This document shows, one piece after another, positions 1-8,200 of a DNA stretch of 64,000 nucleotides. Every line of letters begins with the position of its first letter. Position 1 is the stretch's first letter. The stretch is from Crocosphaera watsonii WH 8501 (GTDB lineage Bacteria > Cyanobacteriota > Cyanobacteriia > Cyanobacteriales > Microcystaceae). The stretch spans positions 62,001 to 126,000 of the forward strand of contig NZ_AADV02000002.1 in NCBI RefSeq assembly GCF_000167195.1. Reading direction: 5' to 3'. The notes beneath the pieces were generated by a model. It did not search any database. It worked only from the letters and a program-made list of their open reading frames with translations, and had not been told where the DNA came from. A program made the position numbers and the translations under genes.

Positions 1-2
1 GT

Positions 3-512
3 TGTCGTATTAGTTCTTGGACTCGTCAAGAAGATCGGAGTTTTCCCTTAAGAGGAAAGATCAGTGCTGCTTATATTACCTCTGCTTTAGCCAAAACAGA
101 AGCAGTAGAGTCAGGGTTTGATGAAGCCATTTTAATGAACTCTCAAGGGAAGGTTTGTGAAGCCACAGGAATGAACGTTTTTATTGTGAGAAAAGGCAAG
201 TTAATAACCCCTGGATTTGAACAAGATATCCTAGAAGGAATTACAAGAGATAGTGTTTTGACCATAGCTAAAAATTTAGGTATCCCCACCATCGAACGTC
301 CCATTGATAAGTCAGAATTATTGATCGCTGATGAGGTGTTTTTATGCGGAACAGCAGCAAAAATAGCCCCAGTCAAGCAAATAGAAACCTTTAAACTCCC
401 TGAAAATCGTCCCATTACCGAACAGTTAAAAGAGAAGTTATCAGGGATTACTGAAAATAAAGACTCTGATTATAAGAACTGGATTTATGTTATTCCTTTA
501 GAAGGGAAATAA
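3..512 (+). CDS. ilvE: Branched-chain amino acid aminotransferase, 3' part
   Basis: This is the C-terminal 169 residues of a PLP-dependent class IV aminotransferase. The enzyme transfers the amino group from glutamate to the 2-keto acids of Leu, Ile and Val in the cytosol. The reading frame is open from base 3, so the gene starts outside the window. Visible family signatures are RGKISAAYITSALAKTEA, the phosphate-cradle segment EATGMNVFIV and GITRDSVLTIAKNLGI. The C-terminus ends at a normal place for the family. Identification is by recognition of these segments; the catalytic lysine lies upstream of the window. The neighbour downstream is convergent, so no operon can be inferred on this side. 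Confidence 0.9.
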   Translation, partial: CRISSWTRQEDRSFPLRGKISAAYITSALAKTEAVESGFDEAILMNSQGKVCEATGMNVFIVRKGKLITPGFEQDILEGITRDSVLTIAKNLGIPTIERPIDKSELLIADEVFLCGTAAKIAPVKQIETFKLPENRPITEQLKEKLSGITENKDSDYKNWIYVIPLEGK

Positions 513-562
513 TTGTAATCAGCTTGAAGCAAAAAAGAATGAAAAGTGTCACTAAAATCAAT

Positions 563-1504
563 TTAGAACCATAAGTTAGAAATTAAGTCGTAATAACCAG
601 CCTGTTGAGAAGGATAGTCTCCAGCTTCAATTTTTTCAATGATTTTAGGTAAAGCTTTTATAAATGCAGGACTACGATCTATAGGGTGTAAAGTCCAGGC
701 TTTAGGGTTCATTAAAGTTCCTCTAAAATAGCTAGTTTCCTCTAATTTCTTCGATACCATAATTTCCCAAGAATCCAATTTTCCCTTACCCGTAATTTGA
801 TTGAGAACATTTTTTAGGGGTACTGACAATTGATTCATAAACTCCCGCTTATAAGAACGCCAAACAATTGGTAAAGGCAGTAAGAGATCGAAGTGTTTAC
901 AGTTAACCAAATATGCTCGACTTCCAAAAAATTTAGATTTGTAGAATTTGTCCGATTCTTTTTCGTCAACCCTACTTTGGTAAATCGTTCCATCTTCCGT
1001 TGGCGGGCCTGTTAACGGTCTGATAAACATCATCTCAGGATACTCCTGCATTAGTTCAACGCCATCTGTAATCCAATCATAATCTGGTTGTTGGTGTAGT
1101 AACATATCGCTGTCGAAGTGAAGCATATAGTCGCTTTTGCATTCTTCGATCTTCAAAATCGACCCTAGTATTGGATACCCTTTATAGTTGTGGGTGCAGC
1201 GAAGCGAGGTACCAAAGTGCTTGCCGTAAACTTGCCGACGATAATTAGGATTATAATTAATATCGACAATCCTATCGACAATATTAGCCTTGAGTAGCTG
1301 TTGGGTACATTCTTTAAGTTCCTGCATGGTTCCGATCCCAGGACGGCGTACTTTATCCCCAGTCAAGGGGGCAGTATCAATGACCAAAACCTTCTCCTCA
1401 AAGGGAAAATGGTTCATTCTCACTAGGTGAGGAATGGTGTGCATCATAAAGGAAACATCTGTACGAGCAACGAACATCCATAGGGAACAGCTTGGCCGTG
1501 CCAT
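563..1504 (-). CDS. GT-A fold glycosyltransferase-like protein
   Basis: The 313-residue protein has no signal peptide. It contains HFDSDMLLH near residues 128-136, a DxD-type motif that in GT-A glycosyltransferases binds the metal and nucleotide sugar. Around it are RPGIGTMQEL and PILGSILKIEECKSDYMLHF, typical of a conserved cyanobacterial glycosyltransferase-like family whose substrate is unknown to me. The context gives no operon partner: ilvE is convergent and the next gene upstream on this strand is 312 bp away. The start at 1504 is the first in-frame ATG; the residues after it already look family-like, so the start is reasonable but not proven. Confidence 0.7.
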   Translation of the reverse strand: MARPSCSLWMFVARTDVSFMMHTIPHLVRMNHFPFEEKVLVIDTAPLTGDKVRRPGIGTMQELKECTQQLLKANIVDRIVDINYNPNYRRQVYGKHFGTSLRCTHNYKGYPILGSILKIEECKSDYMLHFDSDMLLHQQPDYDWITDGVELMQEYPEMMFIRPLTGPPTEDGTIYQSRVDEKESDKFYKSKFFGSRAYLVNCKHFDLLLPLPIVWRSYKREFMNQLSVPLKNVLNQITGKGKLDSWEIMVSKKLEETSYFRGTLMNPKAWTLHPIDRSPAFIKALPKIIEKIEAGDYPSQQAGYYDLISNLWF

Positions 1505-1816
1505 CTAGATTGCCTCTTTTTATTGAAATATTTGCTTTGAAACAGATTAGATTATTGTTTATGATACTAGAAAACTGTACAGTTATCAAAATTTTAAACT
1601 CAGAAATCGGCGCTCGCAAATTAGAAGATGGCGAGGTCAAGTTACTACTCGAATCAAAAGAATCTTGTCGATAGGGTAGCCTTTTGACGCTCTCCTGGCT
1701 GAAGCGCAGGAGATTCAGAACGAATCCAAGCACGGGATGGTTATTTTCTTGATTAAACTGATTCCTTTAAACAATGCTTGACTGAGTTGGGATACAAAAT
1801 TAATTTCTAGAATTCT
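1505..1816. other. Intergenic gap with a REP-like hairpin
   Basis: There is no convincing gene here. A 60-codon plus-strand ORF overlaps the region but resembles nothing. Bases 1691-1713 form the hairpin TCTCCTG-N9-CAGGAGA, a sequence type commonly seen at ends or remnants of IS200/IS605-class elements in cyanobacteria. No transposase accompanies it. Confidence 0.5.
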
Positions 1817-2518
1817 TTAAAAATGCCGAGGGTTATTCAGCAGTTGGCAACACTGTAATACAACTTGACTAACAATAACTTCTGTTTCTTGATTTAACAT
1901 GAGGCGGAAATATCCTCGAATCTGCTTTGCTTGAATTGGTGTTAACTGTTTTTTTTCTATAAGATTAAATAAATTTTCTACAGCAATTAATCTTTTTAAA
2001 ACATTAACGTCTGTTAATTGAGATACCCATTCTTGATACTGATTTTCTTGTTTTTTTCTGGGTATGTTAAATAATTGCCAACTCAGTAAACCTAATGTTA
2101 CAAAAGTCCCTAACCCTTGTAAAATCAGTCCAGTAGCTAACCAGCGATTTTGAGCATTAGACCAAATATCAAGGGCAATATAACTACCAATTGCCCCGAA
2201 ACCCCCACTGATAACAGCGATCGCTAACTTTCCTTGAAAAGTTTGGGAAAAGTCATAACAATAGAGCCAATAACTTTGGCATTTATCAGTTTGAACCCAA
2301 TAAACCACACCCATGAGTCCCATCCCCGTTAAGGTAGCAGCTACCAGTTTGGGGTCCCAAGCTAACATCAGGGTGGTTCCCATGGACCCTGATAAACACA
2401 GTAGCAGTTTCCGTCGTTTTTTGTGGTTTAACACATACCTGATACCGTACCTGAGTTGACTCCAGGACAAATTAGATAATTGCTCAAAAAGGGGTTGCGA
2501 TCGCAATGAAACTTGCAT
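1817..2518 (-). CDS. Multi-pass membrane protein of unknown function
   Basis: The 233-residue protein has hydrophobic segments at about residues 38-58, 60-75, 95-120 and 130-148. They are followed by a hydrophilic helical C-terminal domain (NVLKRLIAVENLFNLIEKKQLTPIQAKQIRGYF). I do not recognise the family. The gene is divergent from glnA, with about 260 bp between the two starts. That shared region holds the NtcA promoter for glnA, so nitrogen-linked control of this gene is possible but not shown. A GCGATCGC (HIP1) site overlaps its first codons. The ATG start at 2518 gives the full membrane domain, and no earlier start is visible. Confidence 0.6.
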   Translation of the reverse strand: MQVSLRSQPLFEQLSNLSWSQLRYGIRYVLNHKKRRKLLLCLSGSMGTTLMLAWDPKLVAATLTGMGLMGVVYWVQTDKCQSYWLYCYDFSQTFQGKLAIAVISGGFGAIGSYIALDIWSNAQNRWLATGLILQGLGTFVTLGLLSWQLFNIPRKKQENQYQEWVSQLTDVNVLKRLIAVENLFNLIEKKQLTPIQAKQIRGYFRLMLNQETEVIVSQVVLQCCQLLNNPRHF

Positions 2519-2689
2519 TACCGAGGCTGCCTAAAATATAACGTCTGCTCATGTTTACTATATCGTTAATTTAAGGGAATTTAACTACTTTTTTTGAAAA
2601 CACTTGATACAATTCTTTAACATATAACTTTGATTTTTCCTTTTGCTCTCAAAACTTTGTATTATCTACAGGTTTTAAAGGGTTAAACA

Positions 2690-2731
2690 GTAGCAAATTA
2701 TACAAAATATGGTAAAGTGAGTCTTTACCAT
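2690..2731 (+). promoter_or_regulatory. NtcA-activated glnA promoter
   Basis: GTA-N8-TAC lies at 2690-2703. It is followed after exactly 22 bases by TACCAT (2726-2731), which fits the TAN3T -10 box. This is the canonical class II NtcA promoter layout known for cyanobacterial nitrogen genes. The glnA ATG is 47 bases downstream of the -10 box. Confidence 0.9.
2709..2731. promoter_or_regulatory. 9-bp perfect dyad overlapping the glnA -10 box
   Basis: ATGGTAAAG (2709-2717) and CTTTACCAT (2723-2731) are exact inverted repeats separated by TGAGT. The right arm contains the -10 box. The dyad could be a repressor operator or a 5' structure; no cognate protein is identifiable here. Confidence 0.6.
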
Positions 2732-2778
2732 CAATGACTTGAGGAGACGTATTATATTGAAATCCCAAGGAGTCTTTC

Positions 2779-4203
2779 ATGGCCGAAACGCCCCAAGAAG
2801 TCTTGAAAATGATTCAAGACAACAACATTCAAATTATTGACCTCAAATTCATTGATTTACCAGGGATTTGGCAACATTGCTCTTTTTATCATAACCAAAT
2901 TGACGAGGATTCCTTTGACGCTGGGGTTCCCTTCGATGGTTCCAGTATTCGGGGATGGAAAGCCATCAACGAATCGGATATGTGTATGGTTCCCGACCCC
3001 AAGACAGCTTGGATCGATCCTTTCTATGAGGAACCTACCCTAAGTTTAATTTGTAGCATTAAAGAGCCTCGTACAGGGGAATGGTACAGTCGTGACCCTC
3101 GCACCATTGCCAAAAAAGCAGTAGAGTATCTCCAAAGCACCGGTATCGGTGACACTGCCTTTTTTGGACCAGAAGCAGAGTTCTTTGTTTTTGATGACGT
3201 TCGCTTCGACCAAACAGAGAACAAAGCTTATTATTCCGTTGATAGTGTAGAAGGTCGTTGGAATACTGGCCGAGAAGAAGAAGGCGGTAACTTAGCCTAT
3301 AAACCTGGTTATAAACAGGGTTATTTCCCCGTTTCTCCCACCGATACCCTCCAGGATATGCGGACGGAAATGTTGCTGACTATGGCTAAATGTGGGGTTC
3401 CCATCGAGAAACATCACCACGAAGTAGCAACCGGGGGACAAAATGAATTAGGGTTCCGTTTTGCTACCTTAATTGACGCTGCTGATTATTTGCTGACATA
3501 CAAGTACGTAATCAAAAACGTGGCTAAAAAATATGGTAAAACCGTAACATTTATGCCCAAGCCCTTATTTAATGATAATGGGTCAGGAATGCACGTCCAC
3601 CAATCTATTTGGAAGGGAGGACAACCCTTATTCTGGGAAGAAGGTACTTATGCCGATCTCAGTAAACTGGCCACTCACTATATCGGTGGTATTTTAAAAC
3701 ACGCTCCAGCTTTATTGGCATTTAGCAACCCCACCACCAACTCTTATAAGCGTTTGGTTCCTGGGTTTGAAGCACCGGTTAACTTGGTTTATTCTCAAGG
3801 AAATCGTTCCGCTTCCATTCGTATTCCTTTGACAGGGAGTAACCCCAAGGCCAAAAGATTAGAGTTCCGTTGTCCTGATGCTACTTCGAACCCCTATCTA
3901 GCTTTTGCTGCCATGCTTTGTGCAGGTATTGATGGCATTAAAAACAAAATAGAGCCAGCAGAGCCTTTGGACGTAGATTTTTATGAGCTTTCACCTGAAG
4001 AATTGAGTAAAATTCCTTCTACTCCTGGTTCTTTAGAACAAGCATTAGAATGCTTAGGAAAAGATCATGCTTTCTTAACCGATGGTGGTGTTTTCACAGA
4101 AGACTTCATCACAAATTGGATCGAATATAAACTGGATAATGAAGTTAATCCTTTACGTTTACGCCCTCATCCTTATGAGTTTGCGTTGTATTATGATGTC
4201 TAA
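2779..4203 (+). CDS. glnA: Glutamine synthetase type I
   Basis: GlnA condenses glutamate and ammonia with ATP to make glutamine, the entry point of the GS-GOGAT pathway in the cytosol. The 474-residue length matches bacterial GSI. Visible signatures are FDGSSIRGW near the N-terminus, the ammonia/metal-site segment [15 protein letters not shown] from about residue 212, the ATP-site segment [11 protein letters not shown] at about 265, and NRSASIRIP at about 342. A good ribosome binding site (AAGGAG) lies 7-12 bases before the ATG. Expression is very probably NtcA-activated (promoter at 2690-2731) and a strong terminator follows at 4231. In cyanobacteria GSI is controlled by small inactivating factors rather than adenylylation; those genes are not in this window. 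Confidence 0.98.
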   Translation: MAETPQEVLKMIQDNNIQIIDLKFIDLPGIWQHCSFYHNQIDEDSFDAGVPFDGSSIRGWKAINESDMCMVPDPKTAWIDPFYEEPTLSLICSIKEPRTGEWYSRDPRTIAKKAVEYLQSTGIGDTAFFGPEAEFFVFDDVRFDQTENKAYYSVDSVEGRWNTGREEEGGNLAYKPGYKQGYFPVSPTDTLQDMRTEMLLTMAKCGVPIEKHHHEVATGGQNELGFRFATLIDAADYLLTYKYVIKNVAKKYGKTVTFMPKPLFNDNGSGMHVHQSIWKGGQPLFWEEGTYADLSKLATHYIGGILKHAPALLAFSNPTTNSYKRLVPGFEAPVNLVYSQGNRSASIRIPLTGSNPKAKRLEFRCPDATSNPYLAFAAMLCAGIDGIKNKIEPAEPLDVDFYELSPEELSKIPSTPGSLEQALECLGKDHAFLTDGGVFTEDFITNWIEYKLDNEVNPLRLRPHPYEFALYYDV

Positions 4204-4230
4204 AAATTTAGTCATTATTTAGTTTATCTT

Positions 4231-4257
4231 GCCACTATTATCAGTGGCATTTTTTTT
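4231..4257 (+). terminator. Rho-independent terminator of glnA
   Basis: The stem GCCACT (4231-4236) / AGTGGC (4243-4248) has a 6-base loop and runs directly into a T-rich tract. It lies 27 bases after the glnA stop. Confidence 0.9.
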
Positions 4258-4284
4258 GCAAGAAAGATGTTTTTCTACCTTATA

Positions 4285-4406
4285 AGTGAGTAGGTGTAAT
4301 TAAATACAAAAGTCCGTAGTCAAGGCTTTAGCCTTGATGATAACTATCTTTATCGTCTGTTAGGACTTACTACAAACTTACCTTTATTTTGCCCTACCTA
4401 CTTACT
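4285..4406. repeat. MITE-like repeat with imperfect terminal inverted repeats
   Basis: A segment of about 122 bp is bounded by AGTGAGTAGG (4285-4294) and CCTACTTACT (4397-4406), which match as inverted repeats at 9 of 10 positions. It encloses the hairpin CAAGGC-TTTA-GCCTTG (4321-4336). A 47-nt core (4315-4361) recurs at 53679-53725 with about six differences. The right-hand end recurs in inverse orientation at about 6470-6509. There is no coding capacity, so this is likely a non-autonomous element. Confidence 0.65.
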
Positions 4407-4440
4407 ATACCAATCAGTAATAATTCATGAGGTCATAGAG

Positions 4441-4473
4441 ATCCCCCCTTAATAAGGGGGGTTGGGGGGATCA
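4441..4473. repeat. GATCCCCCC / GGGGGGATC REP-like repeat
   Basis: This is a palindromic G/C block: CCCCCCTTAATAAGGGGGG followed by TTGGGGGGATC. A closely related block lies inverted at 47772-47806 inside a PEP-CTERM gene. The start codon of the following GUN4-domain ORF lies inside this repeat. Confidence 0.6.
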
Positions 4474-5703
4474 GTTTCAACATTAATTCTAACATTAGAA
4501 TTAGCACAAGTAGAAGAAAAACGACTCATGGGACTGCAAGAAGCAGACAATGATCCTGTTTTATTGGAATTATATCAAAGTCAACAACAACAGATTTTTA
4601 GGAATGCTTTTATTTTACACCGTGCTGCTCAATTGATGTTGAAAACAGTTGATTTAATTAATAAGAATATCCAAAAATTAGCAGAAGATCAAGTACAACA
4701 AAAGTCTCTGTTAGAGAACATGGTAGGAAAATTGAGTAAGTATCAAAAAGCTTATGCTTTACAACAAGAAATTAATAAAATAGAAAAAGATATTAATAAG
4801 TTAGCTGATGTTGCCATGAATTTTGAGAACATTATGAGCAACTTTTTGGGACCATTTCAGGGTTTAATTGAACAAGTTGTGAGCATTGATGAAGAACTCT
4901 CAGGAACGGTAGAAGAAATTAGAGTATTAGCAGGAGATATTCTCAACCAAGATGCTAGATTATTTGCTTTTGAGGAGTCGGAAAGTTTATCGGATAGTGT
5001 GGTAGATTTTTTGGCAACAAGTTATGGTAAACGGGAACGCATAGGGGATGCTTTGGAGAATATGCGTTTTGAAACTGTTAAGAGTTTAGATGAGTCATTA
5101 TTACCTCCAGAAGTGTTAGAAAATACCTCTTTAACCACTGCACTTGATTCTATTCAAAATGATGTAGAATCAAACTTAAATCAACTACGAAATAATTATA
5201 CTAACCAGACTGTTGATATTAATGATTATACTGTACCTTTAGTCTCCGAAGTTGAGTTGAAAAGTGCTAGAAATGTTGACTATGCTAAACTACGTGATCT
5301 CCTCGCAGCAGGTAACTGGAAAGAAGCAGATCAAGAAACAGCAAGAGTTATGTTGCAAGCAGCAAACCGAGTTAAAGAAGGATACTTAACTGTTAATGAT
5401 ATCGACAACTTCCCCTGTGAGGACTTACGCACCATCAATCAGCTTTGGTTAAGCTATAGTGAAGGGAAATTTGGCTTCTCTGTCCAAAAGGAGATATACC
5501 ACCGCTTAGGAGGCACGAGAGAGTATAATAGGGAAGTCTGGGAATCCTTCGGTGATGCCGTGGGATGGCGACAAGGAGGAAGTTGGTTGAACTCCAAAAA
5601 TCTTACATTTGCATCCATAAAAGCACCATCGGGACACCTCCCTTTTTTAGTGGGTAGGAGGGGAAAATCTCTCTTCTCTCGCGTCAAGACTTGTAAACTG
5701 TAG
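4462..5703 (+). CDS. GUN4-domain protein with N-terminal coiled coil
   Basis: The C-terminal part, from about residue 273 (DYAKLRDLLAAGNWKEAD) to about 395 (PSGHLPF), is a GUN4-like domain. In GUN4 this fold binds porphyrins and stimulates Mg-chelatase; stand-alone fusions like this one are common in cyanobacteria and mostly uncharacterised. Residues 20-270 are mostly helical and hydrophilic, with coiled-coil character (QQEINKIEKDINKLADVAMN). The frame opens with a TTG at 4462 that lies inside a G/C-rich repeat. The next in-frame ATG is at 4528. Residues between them look like genuine coding sequence, so the native 5' end was probably displaced by the repeat. Whether the gene is still translated is uncertain. 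Confidence 0.7.
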   Translation: MGGSVSTLILTLELAQVEEKRLMGLQEADNDPVLLELYQSQQQQIFRNAFILHRAAQLMLKTVDLINKNIQKLAEDQVQQKSLLENMVGKLSKYQKAYALQQEINKIEKDINKLADVAMNFENIMSNFLGPFQGLIEQVVSIDEELSGTVEEIRVLAGDILNQDARLFAFEESESLSDSVVDFLATSYGKRERIGDALENMRFETVKSLDESLLPPEVLENTSLTTALDSIQNDVESNLNQLRNNYTNQTVDINDYTVPLVSEVELKSARNVDYAKLRDLLAAGNWKEADQETARVMLQAANRVKEGYLTVNDIDNFPCEDLRTINQLWLSYSEGKFGFSVQKEIYHRLGGTREYNREVWESFGDAVGWRQGGSWLNSKNLTFASIKAPSGHLPFLVGRRGKSLFSRVKTCKL

Positions 5704-6068
5704 CATATAAGGCTTGTAGGAAATTTTTAAGAATATATTTTTGTAGGGGAATAATAATATTATGCCCATAATTTTATGTGTTGTTTATTAGGGGTTAATT
5801 ATGATTAATATTTAATGGAGTGCAAGCATCCTGCTTGCTATTTTTCGAGCTTAGTGAGCAAGATGCTCACATTCCTATGAACTCATTTTAGCTGAAATAG
5901 TCTAGCTTGTAGGGTGGGAAAGAGGGAAAATTTTTAAAGTTAATTCAACCATTTAAAAGACTTGCACACCAGCACCTTAATATGTATTGATAGTGATGAA
6001 AATGGTGGGCAATTAATTATAGGTTAGATATCATAATTCTTGTTGATTAACCTATGCCCACCCTACAT
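5704..6068. repeat. Gene-free stretch with paired 7-3-7 hairpins
   Basis: There is no gene. Two perfect small hairpins sit 15 bases apart: GCAAGCA-TCC-TGCTTGC (5822-5838) and GTGAGCA-AGA-TGCTCAC (5854-5870). Their cores are inverted versions of each other (AGCATCYTGCT), so the pair can also fold on itself. This looks like a cyanobacterial REP-type unit. Confidence 0.55.
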
Positions 6069-6338
6069 TTAAGGATCTAACCGATCGCGGATTTCTGTGA
6101 GGCGATCTTCTATGGTTTCAATATGACGCACATAGTCCGCTTGAACTTCATAAAAGTCTGCTTGTGCAGCAGCTAATCTAGCCATCCATTCAAAAACACG
6201 GCGACGATCCTGCGCCCATTCTTTTCGTTCCTTCTCCCGTTCTTTTCTATCTTGGGCTACAGCATCACTTAAAGCTTGAATCGATTTAGCATTAGATTCA
6301 ACAATCTTTTCAATTCTAGCTAATCTATCTTCTGACAT
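6069..6338 (-). CDS. Small coiled-coil protein
   Basis: The 89-residue protein is almost wholly charged and helical: MSEDRLARIEKIVESNAKSI, then a KEREKERKEWAQDRRR stretch, then a second helix ending ETIEDRLTEIRDRLD. Heptad spacing of Ile/Leu suggests a coiled coil. Similar short proteins are common in cyanobacterial genomes and have no assigned role that I can name. The ATG at 6338 is preceded by a leader containing the hairpin GTCCCCT-N11-AGGGGAC (6373-6397). No partner gene is evident, and the upstream neighbour is an IS end. Confidence 0.6.
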   Translation of the reverse strand: MSEDRLARIEKIVESNAKSIQALSDAVAQDRKEREKERKEWAQDRRRVFEWMARLAAAQADFYEVQADYVRHIETIEDRLTEIRDRLDP

Positions 6339-6467
6339 TGTGTTACTCTCAAATTAATTAACAAAAGTTTGATGTCCCCTTGGTGGTTGCCAGGGGACTA
6401 TTTTTATTTTAGCCATTAAACTTGACTTTAATGAACCTTTAACCGATGACATTTTAAGCTACTTAAT

Positions 6468-6509
6468 CAATTAAGTAGGTAGGTAAAAATCAATGTAAGT
6501 TTGTAGTTA
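6468..6509. repeat. Half copy of the 4285-4406 MITE
   Basis: Bases 6468-6509 match the reverse complement of about 4373-4412 at roughly 33 of 40 positions (AAGTAGGTAGG ... GTAAGTTTGTAG). The repeat ends abruptly at the left end of the IS at 6509, as if the IS cut it. Confidence 0.5.
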
Positions 6510-8200
6510 GGGTTTGCTGAAAAAGTTTCTCCAAAATTTATGCCACTTTTGACCAAGAATTTTCTGACAAATCAATAAGTTTTAGTACATAAAAATTGTT
6601 TAAAGTATAATCAAAATTAATGAAAGGCGGTTTGATGAGTTCCCCTGTTCTATTATTAGTAAATAAGGACAAAAAAAGCGACAAAAACTGCCTCAGAAGT
6701 TTAGAAAGATTGACAACTAAAAATGTAATAGCAATAGATGTAATGGAGGTTTCAGGGAGTTTTGTCATCACGAGATTTAGGCTAAATCTTCGTTTAGCTT
6801 GTCCAAACTTTCCCTCAATAGCATTACGGAAGCATTCATCGGAGTGGGCTTGTTTCTTTTCTTCTTCACTGACATTTTTCGGAGGTCTTCCTAACTTCGG
6901 ACCACTGATTCTTATCCCTCTTTCCTTACACCAATTTCTGTTTTCCCTAGTTCGATAAATTTTATCTACATGGACGGATTCGGGATAATAGCCAAACGTT
7001 TCTTTATACTTTTCTACTTGTTCTTTTAAATGACAAGATTCATTGAAGTTTTCCAAACTTATTTTGTCTAGAAACACATAGTTATCTACACAGCTTACTG
7101 AGAGTTTAGCTCCAAACTCTATTGGTTTTCCTGCTTTTCCCCTCACTATTGGACGAATATGCGGTTGAGTTAAACTTACAATTCTTTGAGGAACACTCTG
7201 GGTCTTATTCTCCCACATTGACTGTTGTTGTTCATAAACTTTTTTGATAGTCTCTAGACAATTTTTCTGTCTTTTACTCAGATTTTCCAGGGAAGCCCCA
7301 GCTTGAATTAAGTCTTCTATATTTCCTAAATTTTTCTTAAGGTATTTTAACTGTTTCCCGATAGCTTTTCTTCTTTCTTGATAAGATACTTTTCGTTTTT
7401 TAGCTACTTTTAAGTATTCCTTTCTAGCAATTTTTCTAGAAGTTCTCAGCTTTTTTCTCAATTTTACTCTTAATGGTTTATAAAGATTATCTATTATTCT
7501 TTTTGTCTCAATTCTGGCTTGATTTAATATGCCTAAATCCGTTGGGTATTTGATGTCTGCTGGCGCACAAGTCGCATCTAAAATTAGTTTACCTTTATTT
7601 TTTATTTTTTCTCCTTTTTCTTGGAGACAATCCTTTTTTTTTACTTCTTTATCACTCTTGTCTATTTCTCTTTTTACTATTTTTTTATTGATTTTGTTTA
7701 TCAATTCTCCATCAATTCTTTTCCTAAAATGAACTAGCATTGAAGATTCCAGTGGTGGCTCTTGTTGATAACAATTTAAACCTATAAAGTATTGTAGATA
7801 GGGATTTTCTCTAATCTGTTCTATAGTTTCTCTATCACTTGTTCCTAATTTTTCCTTAATAATTAATGTCCCTAATGCCATTCTAAATAGTTTGGCTGGC
7901 GCACCTTTTTCTGCTGAAAAAAGTTTAGCATATTCTTCCTCAAAATCATCCCAAGGTATCAACTCTGCCATGATTACCCAACGATTATTGGGGGACAATT
8001 TGCCCTCGAAAGGTAATTCAAATTTTTCTGGGGGCGGTAAAGGTTGCTCCTCTTTTCGATACATTTGTTCTTGACCAACAACTGGGAGGTGTTTCTACCA
8101 ATTATAGCGGTTTGTAGCCGACAAAGCTGATCTTTTTTGCGATCGCGAATATGGGTGTAACCTTTTAAAGAATAGGGTTTTGCTTTTATTCAGCAAACCC
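6509..8200. mobile_element. IS5/IS1182-type insertion sequence
   Basis: The element is about 1.69 kb and bounded by AGGGTTTGCTGA (6509-6520) and TCAGCAAACCC (8190-8200), an 11-bp terminal inverted repeat. It carries one full-length DDE transposase on the minus strand. No convincing target duplication flanks it: a MITE half lies on the left and a truncated IS630 transposase on the right. The two flanks are therefore unrelated, which suggests a rearrangement after insertion. The right terminal 28 bases recur alone at 47120-47147. Confidence 0.75.
6538..8064 (-). CDS. IS5/IS1182-type DDE transposase
   Basis: The 508-residue transposase has an N-terminal region typical of IS1182-like proteins (NRWVIMAELIPWDDFEEEYAKLF, MALGTLIIKEKLGTSDRETIEQIRENPYLQYFIG). 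The catalytic DDE triad candidates are LDATCAPADI (first Asp), VHVDKIYRTREN (second Asp) and FRNAIEGKFGQAKRRF (Glu). A long basic helical insertion separates the first and second Asp. The frame is intact, so the protein may be active. It fills most of the IS, 28 bases from the left end and 136 from the right end. Confidence 0.85.
   Translation of the reverse strand: MYRKEEQPLPPPEKFELPFEGKLSPNNRWVIMAELIPWDDFEEEYAKLFSAEKGAPAKLFRMALGTLIIKEKLGTSDRETIEQIRENPYLQYFIGLNCYQQEPPLESSMLVHFRKRIDGELINKINKKIVKREIDKSDKEVKKKDCLQEKGEKIKNKGKLILDATCAPADIKYPTDLGILNQARIETKRIIDNLYKPLRVKLRKKLRTSRKIARKEYLKVAKKRKVSYQERRKAIGKQLKYLKKNLGNIEDLIQAGASLENLSKRQKNCLETIKKVYEQQQSMWENKTQSVPQRIVSLTQPHIRPIVRGKAGKPIEFGAKLSVSCVDNYVFLDKISLENFNESCHLKEQVEKYKETFGYYPESVHVDKIYRTRENRNWCKERGIRISGPKLGRPPKNVSEEEKKQAHSDECFRNAIEGKFGQAKRRFSLNLVMTKLPETSITSIAITFLVVNLSKLLRQFLSLFLSLFTNNRTGELIKPPFINFDYTLNNFYVLKLIDLSENSWSKVA

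Noticed and set aside
1492-1674. 60-codon plus-strand ORF overlapping the glycosyltransferase start
   Set aside because: No family likeness, no ribosome binding site, and it overlaps the divergent gene's start; it is probably chance.
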